Shown one piece after another: positions 11,604-21,230 of a DNA stretch of 64,000 nucleotides (positions are counted from its first letter, which is position 1; every line of letters begins with the position of its first letter). The translations under genes were made by a program, and so were the position numbers. Below the pieces are notes generated by a model, which was given only the letters and a program-made list of their open reading frames with translations, was not told where the DNA came from and searched no databases. The DNA comes from Tachypleus tridentatus (Eukaryota > Arthropoda > Merostomata > Xiphosura > Limulidae): positions 1,984,001-2,048,000 of the forward strand of contig NC_134831.1 of assembly GCF_004210375.1 (NCBI RefSeq), read 5' to 3'.

Positions 11604-12857
11604 TCAGGTCATCCTTTAAGCAATGTTCGATTTTAGGTTCAGAAAAAGAGAAGTGATTTCAAATGATTTTACTGTTATTTAATCAGTAATGTATGTTCCA
11701 TTATTATAAATTATTTCCTGTCAACTTCTGAATGCCACTTCTATAAAATTCTTGGGGTTTAGAGGAAAAGAATGTAGAGAGGGTAGTTTTGACATCTTCA
11801 TGCGTTCCAAGTTCTTTTCCATCAAGATAGCTCTGCAAACTTTGGAATAGATGATGATTAGATGGAGCAAGGTCTGGAGAATAAGGAAGATGTGGAAGTT
11901 TTTCCCACTCTAGCTCTTCAATCTTTGCAGATGTGATCTTTGATGTAAAGGGCCATGCATTATCCTGGTGTAACACAACACCTTTACGATTGATCAAAGC
12001 AGGCCTCTTTTCTTTCAATGCAACATTCAAGCGCTCTAACTGTTGACAATAGAAGTCTGATGTTATCGTACATTAAGTGACAGCAACTCAAAGAGGATCA
12101 CACCAACAATATCCCACCAAACGCTTAACAAGACTTTCTTAGGGTGGAGGTCCCTTTTGGGCTGTGCTTTAGCCAGTTTACCTGCACTGAGCCATTGTCT
12201 GCAGCACTTATCATTTTTATAATATACCGATTTTTCATCTACAGTCCCTAACCTATCCAAAAAAGGTAAGTTACGTTCACGAGAGTGCAGAGAAGTGCAA
12301 ATGTCTACTCTTGCTCTAAGGTTGGCTTCGGTCAAATCATGGGGGACCCATTTTCCAAGTTTTGACACCTTCCCAAGCTGTTGCAGATGACGGTGAACTG
12401 TTGAATGGGTTGAATTAAGCTTCTGTACTAGTTTTTCAACTGTTACAGCACAATCTTTATCAAGTGCAGCCAGCACCAAGCCATCATTAAACTCAACAGG
12501 ACAGCCTAAACGTGGCGCATCACTTAAGCTGTAGTCACCTGATCTAAACTTCTGAAACCACCTTCGACATTTTCTTTGATTGAGAGACTTTGCACAATAA
12601 ACACCTTGAATGTTTCGTGTAGTTTGTGCTGCACTATTGCCTTTTTAAACTCATAAAGCATTATATGCCTAATGTGCTTCTCTTCATAAGAGTTTATTTG
12701 ATTAATGCTATGAAAAAATGGAGTTGGGTTAGTTTCTTTTATTTGTCTGAACATTTTTATACACGCCCTACCATATATTTTAGTCATTAAAGCCTTTTAC
12801 AAAGACAAATGCACCCTCTGTATTAAGTCTTTGGACATTACTTATGGGATAACCTGA
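11604..12857 (-). mobile_element. mariner-family DNA transposon, near full length, inactivated
   Basis: 1254 bp bounded by TA on both sides (11602-11603, 12858-12859) with similar inverted termini (TCAGGTCATCCTTTAAGCAA and, reversed, TCAGGTTATCCCATAAGTAA). Minus-strand transposase pieces, in order: KHIRHIMLYEFKK (about 12680), VLAALDKDCAVTVEKLVQKL (12476), NSTHSTVHRHLQQLGKVSKL, KWVPHDLTEANLRAR, DRLGTVDEKS with the first catalytic Asp, HPKKVLLSVWWD, VVLHQDN with the second, PYSPDLAPSNHHLF with the third (D34D class). At least two or three frame breaks (around 12660-12480 and near 12060) separate the pieces, so no intact transposase is encoded. The pattern is like the cecropia/Hsmar1 side of the family. 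Confidence 0.92.
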
Positions 12858-13003
12858 TATATATAGTTTTAATAACATTCAGCATCGAATATATATATAT
12901 TGTTTTTTTAAACTTTCTTACAATTCTGACTTAGTTTTTCTTTCTACATTTACTGCTCAGAAGTTTCTTATAACCACCATTCCGTAAGAATATATAAAAA
13001 ACG

Positions 13004-13256
13004 TGGTTTTGAATTTCGCTCAAAGTTCCATGAGTGCTGCCTGTGCTAACCGTCCCTAATTTAGCAGCGAAAAACTAGAGGGAAGGATAGTCATCACTTC
13101 CCATAAGCAACTCTTTTATTAACAAATATTGCGATTGGCCATCACACCATATCTACACCACGGCTGAAAGGGTAAGCATGAGTAGTGGGACGGGGATTCG
13201 AGCCCGCAACCCTCAGACTACGAGTTGAGCACCCTAATCATCTGGATATTCCAGCA
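13004..13256 (-). repeat. SINE-A copy
   Basis: Reverse-oriented: tail (GAATTTCGCTCAAAGTTCCA), CTAATTTAGCAGCG, CCACGGCTGAAAGGGTAAGC and box B GGGGATTCGAGCCCGC. Moderately diverged. Confidence 0.85.
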
Positions 13257-13756
13257 CTTCCCCTTCCGAAGAGAAGTATTAAATAAACATTTAAGTTAGG
13301 TCACTCTTTAATTATACAAATCATAGTTTTGTCAAGAAAAAAAATTGAACTTTTAATATTGGGTGGTTAATTTGACGATGCATGTTCACCTTATTTATGC
13401 TGGAACAGAGAATGTTTTATGAGTTCACGTCAAGTGATCACGAATGTCGAAACGACTCATTTTGTTGAAATTGGCAAAAAAGTGCTATTAATAATTTGCA
13501 CATACGCTCAGTAATTTGAAGGGAAATATTACTATGTTTGTGTTTGAAATATTTCGTATACGAACTGAAGACTGATGTATTGCTTACACTGACCCTCCAA
13601 CAGGACGACCCACGACCAATTCTTGACATCTATTTCAGGGGCTTCCTGACAATGATAGCAGAATAACAGTCAGAACCTTGGATAAGACCTAATTAGTAAA
13701 TAGGACCCAGTTAAATAAATATAAAAACTAATTACTAATTAATAGCTTGTGTGATT

Positions 13757-13868
13757 GTTTGTTTTATTGTTTGTTTCTTGTCAGGTACAAAGCTACACAG
13801 TAGGCTGTTTGTACTGTTCTCGTAACGAGTTTTTTATGTTGTAAGCCTTCAAACTTACCTCAGTGGGA
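13757..13868 (-). repeat. SINE-B copy
   Basis: TACAAAGCTACACAGTAGGC (tail, reversed) to GTAAGCCTTCAAACTTACC and CAGTGGGA (head, reversed). The following SINE-A starts a few bases later. Confidence 0.65.
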
Positions 13869-13882
13869 TCTGCTGGTGATCT

Positions 13883-14098
13883 TTCTGTCGCACCAAACAT
13901 GCTCGCCCTTTCAGCCGTGGGGGCGTTATAAAGTTACGATCAATCACATTATTTGTTGGTAAAAGAGTAGCCCAAGAGTTGGCGGTGAGTGGTGATGACT
14001 AGCTGCCTTCCCTCTAGTCTTACACTACTAAACTAGGGACGGCTAGCGCAGATAGCCCTTGAATATCTTTGCGTGAAGTTCAAAATAAACCAAATCAA
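13883..14098 (+). repeat. SINE-A copy, 5'-truncated
   Basis: It starts just after the tRNA-like head (TCTGTCGCACCAAACATGCT) and runs to GCGTGAAGTTCAAAATAAAC. The head is missing, consistent with incomplete reverse transcription or with insertion into the neighbouring SINE-B. Confidence 0.85.
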
Positions 14099-14330
14099 AT
14101 CTTCAGATGATCACGAAAGCTAGCAACTACGATAACGACAGCTATCCGATCGTCACCACCTTAATGCAGTTAGTTTAAAAAATAAGTTTTGGGGGTGAAC
14201 GCTCAACTTATATGAATGGAGTTGTATATATAGATAACCTTTATAGAAAATTTATACTGATAAAATTAAGTACATAAAATCACAAGGAAGGTCTGCGTCA
14301 AAAACAGCAAACCCAAACCTCTGACTAAAT

Positions 14331-14515
14331 ATATTAGTTTGTTATAACTTAAAAAACAAGCCGAAACAAAAATAAATGTAAAAATAATAAATAAAAACGA
14401 TGCACTAATTGAAAAGCTTGTACCCTGGGATCTTTTGAATTAGTTCAGCGTTTATTTTTTTATTTATTTATGTTTCGGCTTGTTTTTTAGAATTTTAGGA
14501 TATAACAAACTAATT
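14331..14515. repeat. Inverted-repeat (MITE-like) element
   Basis: Left arm ATTAGTTTGTTATAACTTAA, AAAACAAGCCGAAACAAAAA, AATAATAAATAAAAACG at 14331-14399. The right arm at 14449-14515 is its reverse complement (CGTTTATTTTTTTATTTATT, TGTTTCGGCTTGTTTTTTAG, TATAACAAACTAAT). The loop is about 50 bp. No coding sequence. Family not recognised. Confidence 0.75.
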
Positions 14516-14563
14516 TTTATATGTTGCAATAATTCAAATTTCTATGGTTGTTGCTAAGATATA

Positions 14564-14822
14564 TTGGCCAAGAACGGCTAGGTGGGTTAAGGCGTTCAAC
14601 TTGTAATCCGAGGGTCGTGGGTTCGAATCCCCGTCACACCAAACGTGCTCGCCCTTTCAGCCGTGGGGGCGTTAAAAAGTGATGGTCAATCCCACTATTC
14701 GTTGGTAAGAGAATTGACGGTGGGTGGTGATGACTAGCTGCCTTCTCTCTAGTCTTATACTGCTAAATTATGAACGGCTAGCGCAGATAGCCCTCGTATA
14801 GCTTTGCGCGAAATTCTAAAAA
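14564..14822 (+). repeat. SINE-A copy at the edge of duplication copy 2
   Basis: Head GGCTAGGTGGGTTAAGGCGT, box B GGGTTCGAATCCCC, tail GCGCAGATAGCCCTCG, ending AATTCTAAAAATTAT exactly as in the copy at 1624-1830. Confidence 0.88.
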
Positions 14823-15161
14823 TTATATTAACTTTCTTAAGATATCTTGTTTGTTTTTGTTTTTTGTAGCACTCTGAGTGTTGGATATACAACACCGTTT
14901 ATTTTAACAATCATTATTTAATTCATTTAGTGATCTAATATTTAAGGAGTATTTAGTTTTCACAACAAGAGTGTTAAAAGTACTTTAAACATTGTGAAGC
15001 GTAAAAACACGTTTTTAAAACAGTATATTATTATGTTCGTCCTTCTGTTTACTGAAAAAAAATATTTTAAGTCTATACTTTATAAACATATTTAATTATA
15101 GACGGAAATTAAAACAATGATGTAATTTATGTGTTATTTAGATGAATTAAAACTTTGTTGT

Positions 15162-15276
15162 TTTATAGCCAGGTCATATTAAGCTATTTGTTGTGTCCAC
15201 TACGAATAAATCGAAACATGGAGTTTAGCGTGATAAGATCGTAAACTTATGGCTGTCCTACTGTAGAAAGGTACAT
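15162..15276 (-). repeat. Decayed SINE-C copy inside duplication copy 2
   Basis: Counterpart of the relic at 2186-2300, nearly identical to it, so it was carried by the duplication and not inserted afresh. Confidence 0.6.
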
Positions 15277-15578
15277 TTCGACTAAGTGAAACAGTTTATA
15301 GGTAGGTATAGGATTTATAAGTGTAAATTAACACGTAAGATAAAGAAATAATCTTAAACACTTGCCATGTTTTGGCAAATCTTGTTTTATTTGAAGTAAA
15401 AGAAAATTTATAGAAAGAAATTGATATTAATAGTCTTAACCATCAAACTTTCATTTTTTTACTCTGTTTCCGAAACCTTAAACTCAGAAAGAAATATATT
15501 TCCTTTAAAAAAACAAACAAACGAAAAAAAAACACTCCAAGATATGCTGAAAAACAGAATTAAAGTAAAGACTGGTTT

Positions 15579-15822
15579 TCAACAATTTGACGACAAACAA
15601 GTGTCGTCATTCGGGTTGTATTTGCAGTTGACGTCACAAAGATATTTGGCGGCACAGTTTCCTCCATTTCTCCCGTATCTGTTGGCTGCCTGATCGGCTC
15701 CGCTGTCAGTTCCACCTTGAGAAAACTCCCGGCAATCGCTGATAACTTCGGCAGTGCGTATTGACTGACTTTTTCTACCGCACTTGTACACTGCGTTGTA
15801 GTTGCCTTGACAATGAAAATAC
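15579..15822 (-). CDS. SAA-like gene 2, last coding exon
   Basis: It follows the acceptor TTTTTCAG and ends with TGA at 15581-15579. The 244 nt are about 98% identical to the last exon of gene 1. It encodes YFHCQGNYNAVYKCGRKSQ, RTAEVISDCREF, DSGADQAANRYGRNGGN and the tail DVNCKYNPNDDTCLSSNC. A possible AATAAA lies at 15391-15386. Confidence 0.85.
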
Positions 15823-16795
15823 CTGAAAAATAATTGATAAAACTGAAGAGAAACGACTGTGTGTAATTAACAAGCTCTTTGATATACGAGACCCCCACAT
15901 GTATATTATTTTAGTGGTATAAAATAACCATATCTTAAAATACACGAAATAATCACAGTTGCATTCATTGTACAGGCTTAACAAGCTAACCTTTCTGTTA
16001 TAAAAAATAATAATAAAAACTCCTTTATCGCTCGAAAAAGACAGAATAAACTTTCACCTAACATTGTAACTTTTATGGGCGCAGCCATATTGGTGGACCT
16101 CAGCTGACCAAAAAAGAACAATATTAATAACGTAACTGTGACAATCTTGTTATCTAAAGTTCATGCTTATTTTCAGTTAACAATTCTTCACAAATTATTT
16201 AATAATTATACTTTAGCCAATTTAAATCTAGCTAAACATCTTCATAAATAATATAATCTAAAATTGTAACAACTCCAACAGGAATAAGATGTGTATTTTC
16301 AGAAAACTTTTTTTACTTCTTAATTTTTTACTTACCTTTCTACTCATAAATATTAGAATAGCCCACAGATAGCCTTGTGTAGCTTTGCGCGAAATTCAAA
16401 ACAAACCAACATGCAAGGTCATTTAAGTGATAAGAGCCTGTTGATCACAGCTTTTGCCTTCTGGTGGAGTAAAGTAATAACAATTTATAATACAGAATAT
16501 TAATATTATTAGTTTGAAATTGTTACAATAATTTGTTCATTTTAACAGGTTTAGTTCACTTACTTGTCACAGTTGATACATTTTATTGTACTCATTTTCC
16601 AATAACTCTTAAACATCTCAATCCCAGCACAGCGAACGTCACTGTCTGTTATGGCGCTGACGCCCATCTTTTCAGTTATACATCTGGTAAAGATTAACCA
16701 ATTCGTGCCGCAATAGCCGACATCAGTGATTAGGCTTAACACTAAGATCACTGGTACTAAACCCAGGAAAGGTGTGGTTGCAAATCTCATTGTTT
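15579..16795 (-). CDS. Serum amyloid A-like secreted cysteine-rich protein, gene 2 (two coding exons)
   Basis: The coding exons 16790-16564 and 15822-15579 on the minus strand join in frame to 156 residues, the same length as gene 1. Signal peptide: residues 1-27 (MRFATTPF...DVGYC). Mature part: TNWLIFTRC, SDVRCAGIEMFKSYWKM, CINCDKYFHCQGNYNA, VISDCREF, ADQAANRYGRNGGN and a cysteine-rich tail; 12 cysteines in all, enough for six disulfides. The central block matches SAA (PF00277) motifs; vertebrate SAA has no such cysteines, so this is a disulfide-rich variant. The 741-bp intron has a GTAAGT donor and a polypyrimidine acceptor and is free of large insertions, so this looks the more intact of the pair. 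An acceptor 5 nt before the ATG (CTACAG) again suggests an upstream non-coding exon. Confidence 0.83.
16358..16411 (+). repeat. SINE tail fragment in intron of SAA-like gene 2
   Basis: AGCCCACAGATAGCCTTGTG then AGCTTTGCGCGAAATTCAAA, the SINE-A 3' end only. The rest of the 741-bp intron shows no other repeat. Confidence 0.75.
16564..16795 (-). CDS. SAA-like gene 2, exon with start codon
   Basis: The ATG is at 16790-16788. The exon holds 5 nt of 5' UTR after an acceptor AG and 227 coding nt up to a GTAAGT donor. It encodes the signal peptide and the SAA N-terminal helices, ending CINCDK across the splice. The second SAA-like gene has the same phase and the same length here, which supports both gene models. 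Confidence 0.83.
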
Positions 16796-18907
16796 CTGTA
16801 GTTCACAAAATAAGTAGTATTTATAAACTGTTACACACACAGACATATACTGATATACATCTGTTTTAATTTTGTAAGTCAAAAATATATATTCTATGTT
16901 CCTGAATTCGTTAATAATAAGTGTTTAAAAACCTTGATTTTACGTAAAAAATGTGTTATGATACTAAAAAAAATATTCGCAAACTTAATTTATTTCACAC
17001 CAAAACATTTTTTGTTCAAATAATCTGTAGCTACCACTATGTCCGTCGTATCACAGCCAGCCTAATGAGCCCTGGTATTTTGCGAGAAGCCTCATCGGTA
17101 CTGGATATAACAAAGAAGTAATGTGGTTGACATATTATTATTAACGTCTTTATTTTCATTCGGAAGCTGTTATTAATAATCACATTTGTATGATTTTACT
17201 GATTCTTTATATTCCAATTCCCTTTCGGTTTTGACATCTTCAAAGCAAAATAAAATATTGAAACAAGTAACCTATCAAAATTCAAAGACACCTACACAAT
17301 CAAGTTTTAAAAACCAATTGTACTAAAAGAACTAAGTGAATTTTCTGAAACTTTCACTCTAATGTTTCAACGTCAAATAGAACTGAAAATACTGTACTTG
17401 ATAATCCTGTAAGACTGTTTATTGAGATTTTATCGCTGTTGTAATTAAATTATAAAGCAATTAGTAAGAATGTAAAGATAACATTATTACCTTGAGAAGG
17501 AAAGTTCCAACCTCCAAACAACAGTAAACTGTAGGGAGCGATTTCAAAACTCTCCTTATATATTGTTCTTTGATAACAATTGAAGTTTGTTTTTTGTTGC
17601 TTTATACTTCTTGTTATTCTTGAATTTTGCAATAAATTGACATGTGAAAACATTTCGCGTTTGACAGGTTTTCCTGGAGCTTCCAAGAAAGATAAAAATA
17701 ATAAATATTTGTACACGTGGACTAAAAAAAATGGTAGTTGGAACATGGCAGTGTCTAGCTTTGTTGTCTGAAGTTAAGAACAAAGATAGTCATTGGGTTA
17801 TCTGCAGTCTTTCAACCGAAGAGATATCGAAACTGGTTTCTAGGGTTCTAAGTCCGCAGACATACTCCTGTGCTGTTGGGGGAGAATAAGCTACTCTATA
17901 GCCAACAACAACCAAATTTTCCAGATCAACATTAGCTACCATTTGTCGTATTTGTTGCCCTTTAACCGACCTCTCGTGGCGAAGTTTCTCTTTTCAGTCA
18001 CGTTCACCATGTTATCGAAACATAAAAAAATATCTGCTGAATTGGATGGTGTTTTACGTTTGCCAGAATTTTACAAGTTATCAATACACGTGGATGTGAA
18101 ACTGACAGTTGGTGTTTGTTATAGCAAAACAAGCGAATTTCGAGGAACGACGTTCCGCTTTTATGCTTTCTACCTATGCTGATGAAAATATCATTTTCTG
18201 TGGAATGTACAAACATTCAAATACCAGCAAATTCTACTCGTTTGCTCTTTTTGTGTATTTATTTTATATAAAAGAGAAATTGTGAAATATTTTACTCGAA
18301 ATTTGTTTAAAGTGATGTTTTTATTTACGTTTGAGTGTGTTTAGGAGTTCAACGGCTACTAAGAGTAATAAAAGTATTTACTTATTACAAGCTGCGTACC
18401 GTAACCTCGGAACTATTAGATATTATTCTTGTAATTTTGATCTGTTTACAAAGCAGGATTTCATAACATAGGTTGCTACATAATATGACGAAATACCTCG
18501 AGCATTGAGGAGAAGAAACACAGCTGTACGTTTCACAAATAGATCATTTTTCGACAGTAAATGCATCATCGGGTTTCACAAAGTACCAACGGTTTCAAGT
18601 ATCAATTAAATAAAACCAGCTTTTATTGTCAGTTTGCAACAATTAACAGGCTGTCCTCTGTTGAACAAAATAAACATTATAGTTGTATGATAAATATTTA
18701 AATTAATATGAATTGAATTCAGTTAAAGAGAGAAAGTTTGAAACTCCACTGGAATAATAGAACTTTACTCCTGAAAAATGTTGATGGTGTAGAAATATAT
18801 GGAAAGGCTAGATAAACTCTTCTGATGTCAAACGTAACAGCTGTTAAGAATTTACAAAGAAATTAGAAAATTTTACCATTGCGTCAACTGAATACTAGAA
18901 GTACTTC
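16796..18907. other. Intergenic region upstream of SAA-like gene 2
   Basis: No convincing gene. It should hold the promoter and the inferred non-coding first exon of SAA-like gene 2, which I could not delimit. It includes a SINE-B (17756-17888, minus) and a short dispersed-repeat match around 17045-17140. Confidence 0.5.
17756..17888 (-). repeat. SINE-B copy
   Basis: Reversed tail (GAACAAAGATAGTCATTGGG), reversed box B (ATCGAAACTGGTTTCTAGGG) and head (AAGTCCGCAGACATACTCCT, GTTGGGGGAG). Confidence 0.7.
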
Positions 18908-19188
18908 AGTTTGTTTGTTTGTTTGTTTTGAATTTTGCTTGAAGATACACGAGGGCTATCTGCGCTAGCTGTCCATAATTAAGCAGTGTAAGGCTAGAGG
19001 GAAGGCAGCTAGTCATCATCACCCACGGTCAACTCTTGGGCTACTCTTTTACTAAAGAATAGTGGGATTGACCGTTACTTATAACGCCCCCACGGCGGAA
19101 AGGGCGAGCATTTTTGGTGTGAAGAGGATTCGAACCCGTTTTCCTCAGATTACGAGTGGAGTGCCTTAACCTCCTGGCCATGCCGGGA
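18908..19188 (-). repeat. SINE-A copy, full length
   Basis: Starts with (GTTT)n GAATTTTGCTTGAAG (reversed tail), passes GGGCTATCTGCGCTAGCTGT and GGGCGAGCATTTTTGGTGTG, and ends at GGCCATGCCGGGA, the reversed 5' end. Confidence 0.9.
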
Positions 19189-19406
19189 GAAATGTTTCAG
19201 AAAGCTAAGCACTTTCACTACTTAGCCAAATGGATGCTTCGAGTGTGTACAAAACGATAGCCACTTTTACAACTACAAAAGTGAAGACTAAGAACTTTCA
19301 CAATCTGAACATTTTGAATAATCATGAGAAGGAAACTTCGTTTTGTGTTAAATACTGTTGTTAATGTTTACAGTTTTGCATACTTTAGCTTTTAATTGTA
19401 ATATTG

Positions 19407-19533
19407 CCCCCCGCTGGTACAGTGGTAAGTCTACGTATTTAAAACGCTAAACTCAAAGCTTCGATTCCCCTCGGTGGGCTCAGCAGATAGCCCAATGTGG
19501 CTTTGCTATACGAAAACACACACACAAACACAC
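19407..19533 (+). repeat. SINE-C copy, full length
   Basis: CCCCCCGCTGGTACAGTGGT head, box B GCTTCGATTCCCC, tail GGTGGGCTCAGCAGATAGCC and ATGTGGCTTTGCTATACGAA, ending in ACACAC repeats. Best reference copy for SINE-C here. Confidence 0.88.
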
Positions 19534-19725
19534 TTAATTCTGGTATCACAATTATCAGTTATGTAACTTGATATCTGTGTCCTAATGTATATACATGTTT
19601 TTTACACAACATTTAGTTATATATCAACAACAACTTAATACATCTTCCCTGATGTGTCTGTTTTCTACACATCCTTTAGTTATACATCTATTGTAGTTTG
19701 GTACATCTACCCTAATGTGTATGAT

Positions 19726-19867
19726 TTATCTGCTTGTTCGTTTGAAATTAAGCACAAAGCTACACAATGGGTTATTTCTGCTCTGTCCACCATGGGTATT
19801 GAAGCCCACTTTCTAGTGTTGTAAGACTGCAGACATACAGCTGTGTCACTGGGAGGCATTTTCTATG
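19726..19867 (-). repeat. SINE-B copy inside the minisatellite
   Basis: GAAATTAAGCACAAAGCTAC, CTGTCCACCATGGGTATTGA, GTAAGACTGCAGACATACAG and GTCACTGGGAGG are the reversed tail, box B region and head. Confidence 0.85.
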
Positions 19868-20501
19868 CATTCTTTATTTATGTATCTACCACAAGTTGAT
19901 ATCTCTACCTTAATGTTATTGTTTCCTACATATTTTTTAGTTATATATCCACTACAGTTTGATATCTCTACCTTAACGTGATTGTTTTCTACACATCCCT
20001 TAATTATATATCAACTTAAGTTTCATATCTCTACCTTAATGTGATTGTTTTCTACAAATATTGTAGCTATATATCTACTCAACTTTGATATCTCTACATT
20101 AATGTGATTGTTTTCTACACAATCTGTAGTTATATATCTACTAAAGTTTCATGTCTCTACCTTAATGTGATTGTTTCCTATACATCTTATAGTCATATAT
20201 CAACTAATGTTTGATATCTCTACCTTACTGTGATTGTTTTCCATATATTCTTTAGTTATATATCCACTATAGTTATATATCTCTACCTTAATGTGATTAT
20301 TTTCTATACATCCTATGGTTATATATCTACTTAAGTTTGATATATCTACCTTATGTGCTTAATATCTATACATCCTGTAGTTATATATCAACTAATGTTT
20401 GATATCTCTTCCTTACTGTGATTGTTTTCTACATATTCTTTAGTTATATATCAACTTAAGTTTCATATCTCTACCTTAATGTGATTGTTTTCTACACATC
20501 C

Positions 20502-20779
20502 GGCCCGGCATGGCCTAGCGCGTTAAGGCGTGCGCTTCGTAATCTGAGGATCGCGGGTTCGCGCCCGAGTCGTGCCAAACATGCTCGCCCTCCCAGCCGT
20601 GGGGGCGTTATAATGTGACGGTCAATCCCACTATTCGTTGGTACAAGAGTAGCCCAAGAGTTGGCGGTGGGTGGTGATGACTAGCTGCCTTCCCTCTAGT
20701 CTTGCACTGCAAAATTAGGGACGGCTAGCGCAGATAGCCCTCGAGTAGCTTTGTGCGAAATTCCAAAAACAAAAAACAA
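20502..20779 (+). repeat. SINE-A copy inside the minisatellite, with target-site duplication
   Basis: Complete copy from GGCCCGGCATGGCCTAGCGC to TGCGAAATTCCAAAAACAAA. A perfect 12-bp duplication TTCTACACATCC, itself part of the minisatellite unit, flanks it at 20490-20501 and 20780-20791. Its head (GTGCGCTTCGTAATCTGAGG, GGTTCGCGCCCGAGTCG) is shared with 27850-28128 and marks a subfamily. Confidence 0.95.
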
Positions 20780-21230
20780 TTCTACACATCCTATAGTTAT
20801 ATATCTCTACCTTAATGTGATTGTTTTCTATACATCCTATAGTTGTATATGAACTAATATTTGATATCTCTACCTTACTGTGATTGTTTTCTACATATTC
20901 TTTAGTTATATATCCACTGTAGATATATATCTCTACCTCAATGTGATTGTTTTCTACACATCCTATAGTTATATATCTACTTAAGTTTGATTTCTCTGCC
21001 TTATGTGTTTAATTTCTACACATCCTGTAGTTATATATCTACTAAAGTTTGATATCTCTATCTAATATGTTTGTTTTTCGCACAACCTCTAGTTATATAT
21101 TTACTTAAGTTTTATATCTCTGCCTAATATGTTTGTTTTCTACACATCCTGTAGTTATATATCTAGTTAAGTTTGATATCTCTTCCTAATGTGTTTATTT
21201 TCTGTACTTTATTTATACTTTAATCTAGTT

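Larger units (their letters stand above)
14564..15874. repeat. Segmental duplication, copy 2 (partner at 1624-2930)
   Basis: Same content and order as copy 1. The two SINE-A copies at the left edge share the same 3' join into AATTCTAAAAATTATATTAAC, so they descend from one insertion older than the duplication. Each has since lost a different internal piece. Confidence 0.9.
19566..21230. repeat. Degenerate 63-bp minisatellite array interrupted by two SINEs
   Basis: About twenty units with core CTACCTTAATGTGATTGTTT, CTACACATCCTATAGTTATA and TATCTACTAAAGTTTGATAT. GTGATTG recurs at 20041, 20104, 20167 and 20230, giving the 63-bp period. Units differ at several positions, so the array is old. A SINE-B (19726-19867) and a SINE-A (20502-20779) lie inside it. 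No reading frame is conserved across units. Confidence 0.92.
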
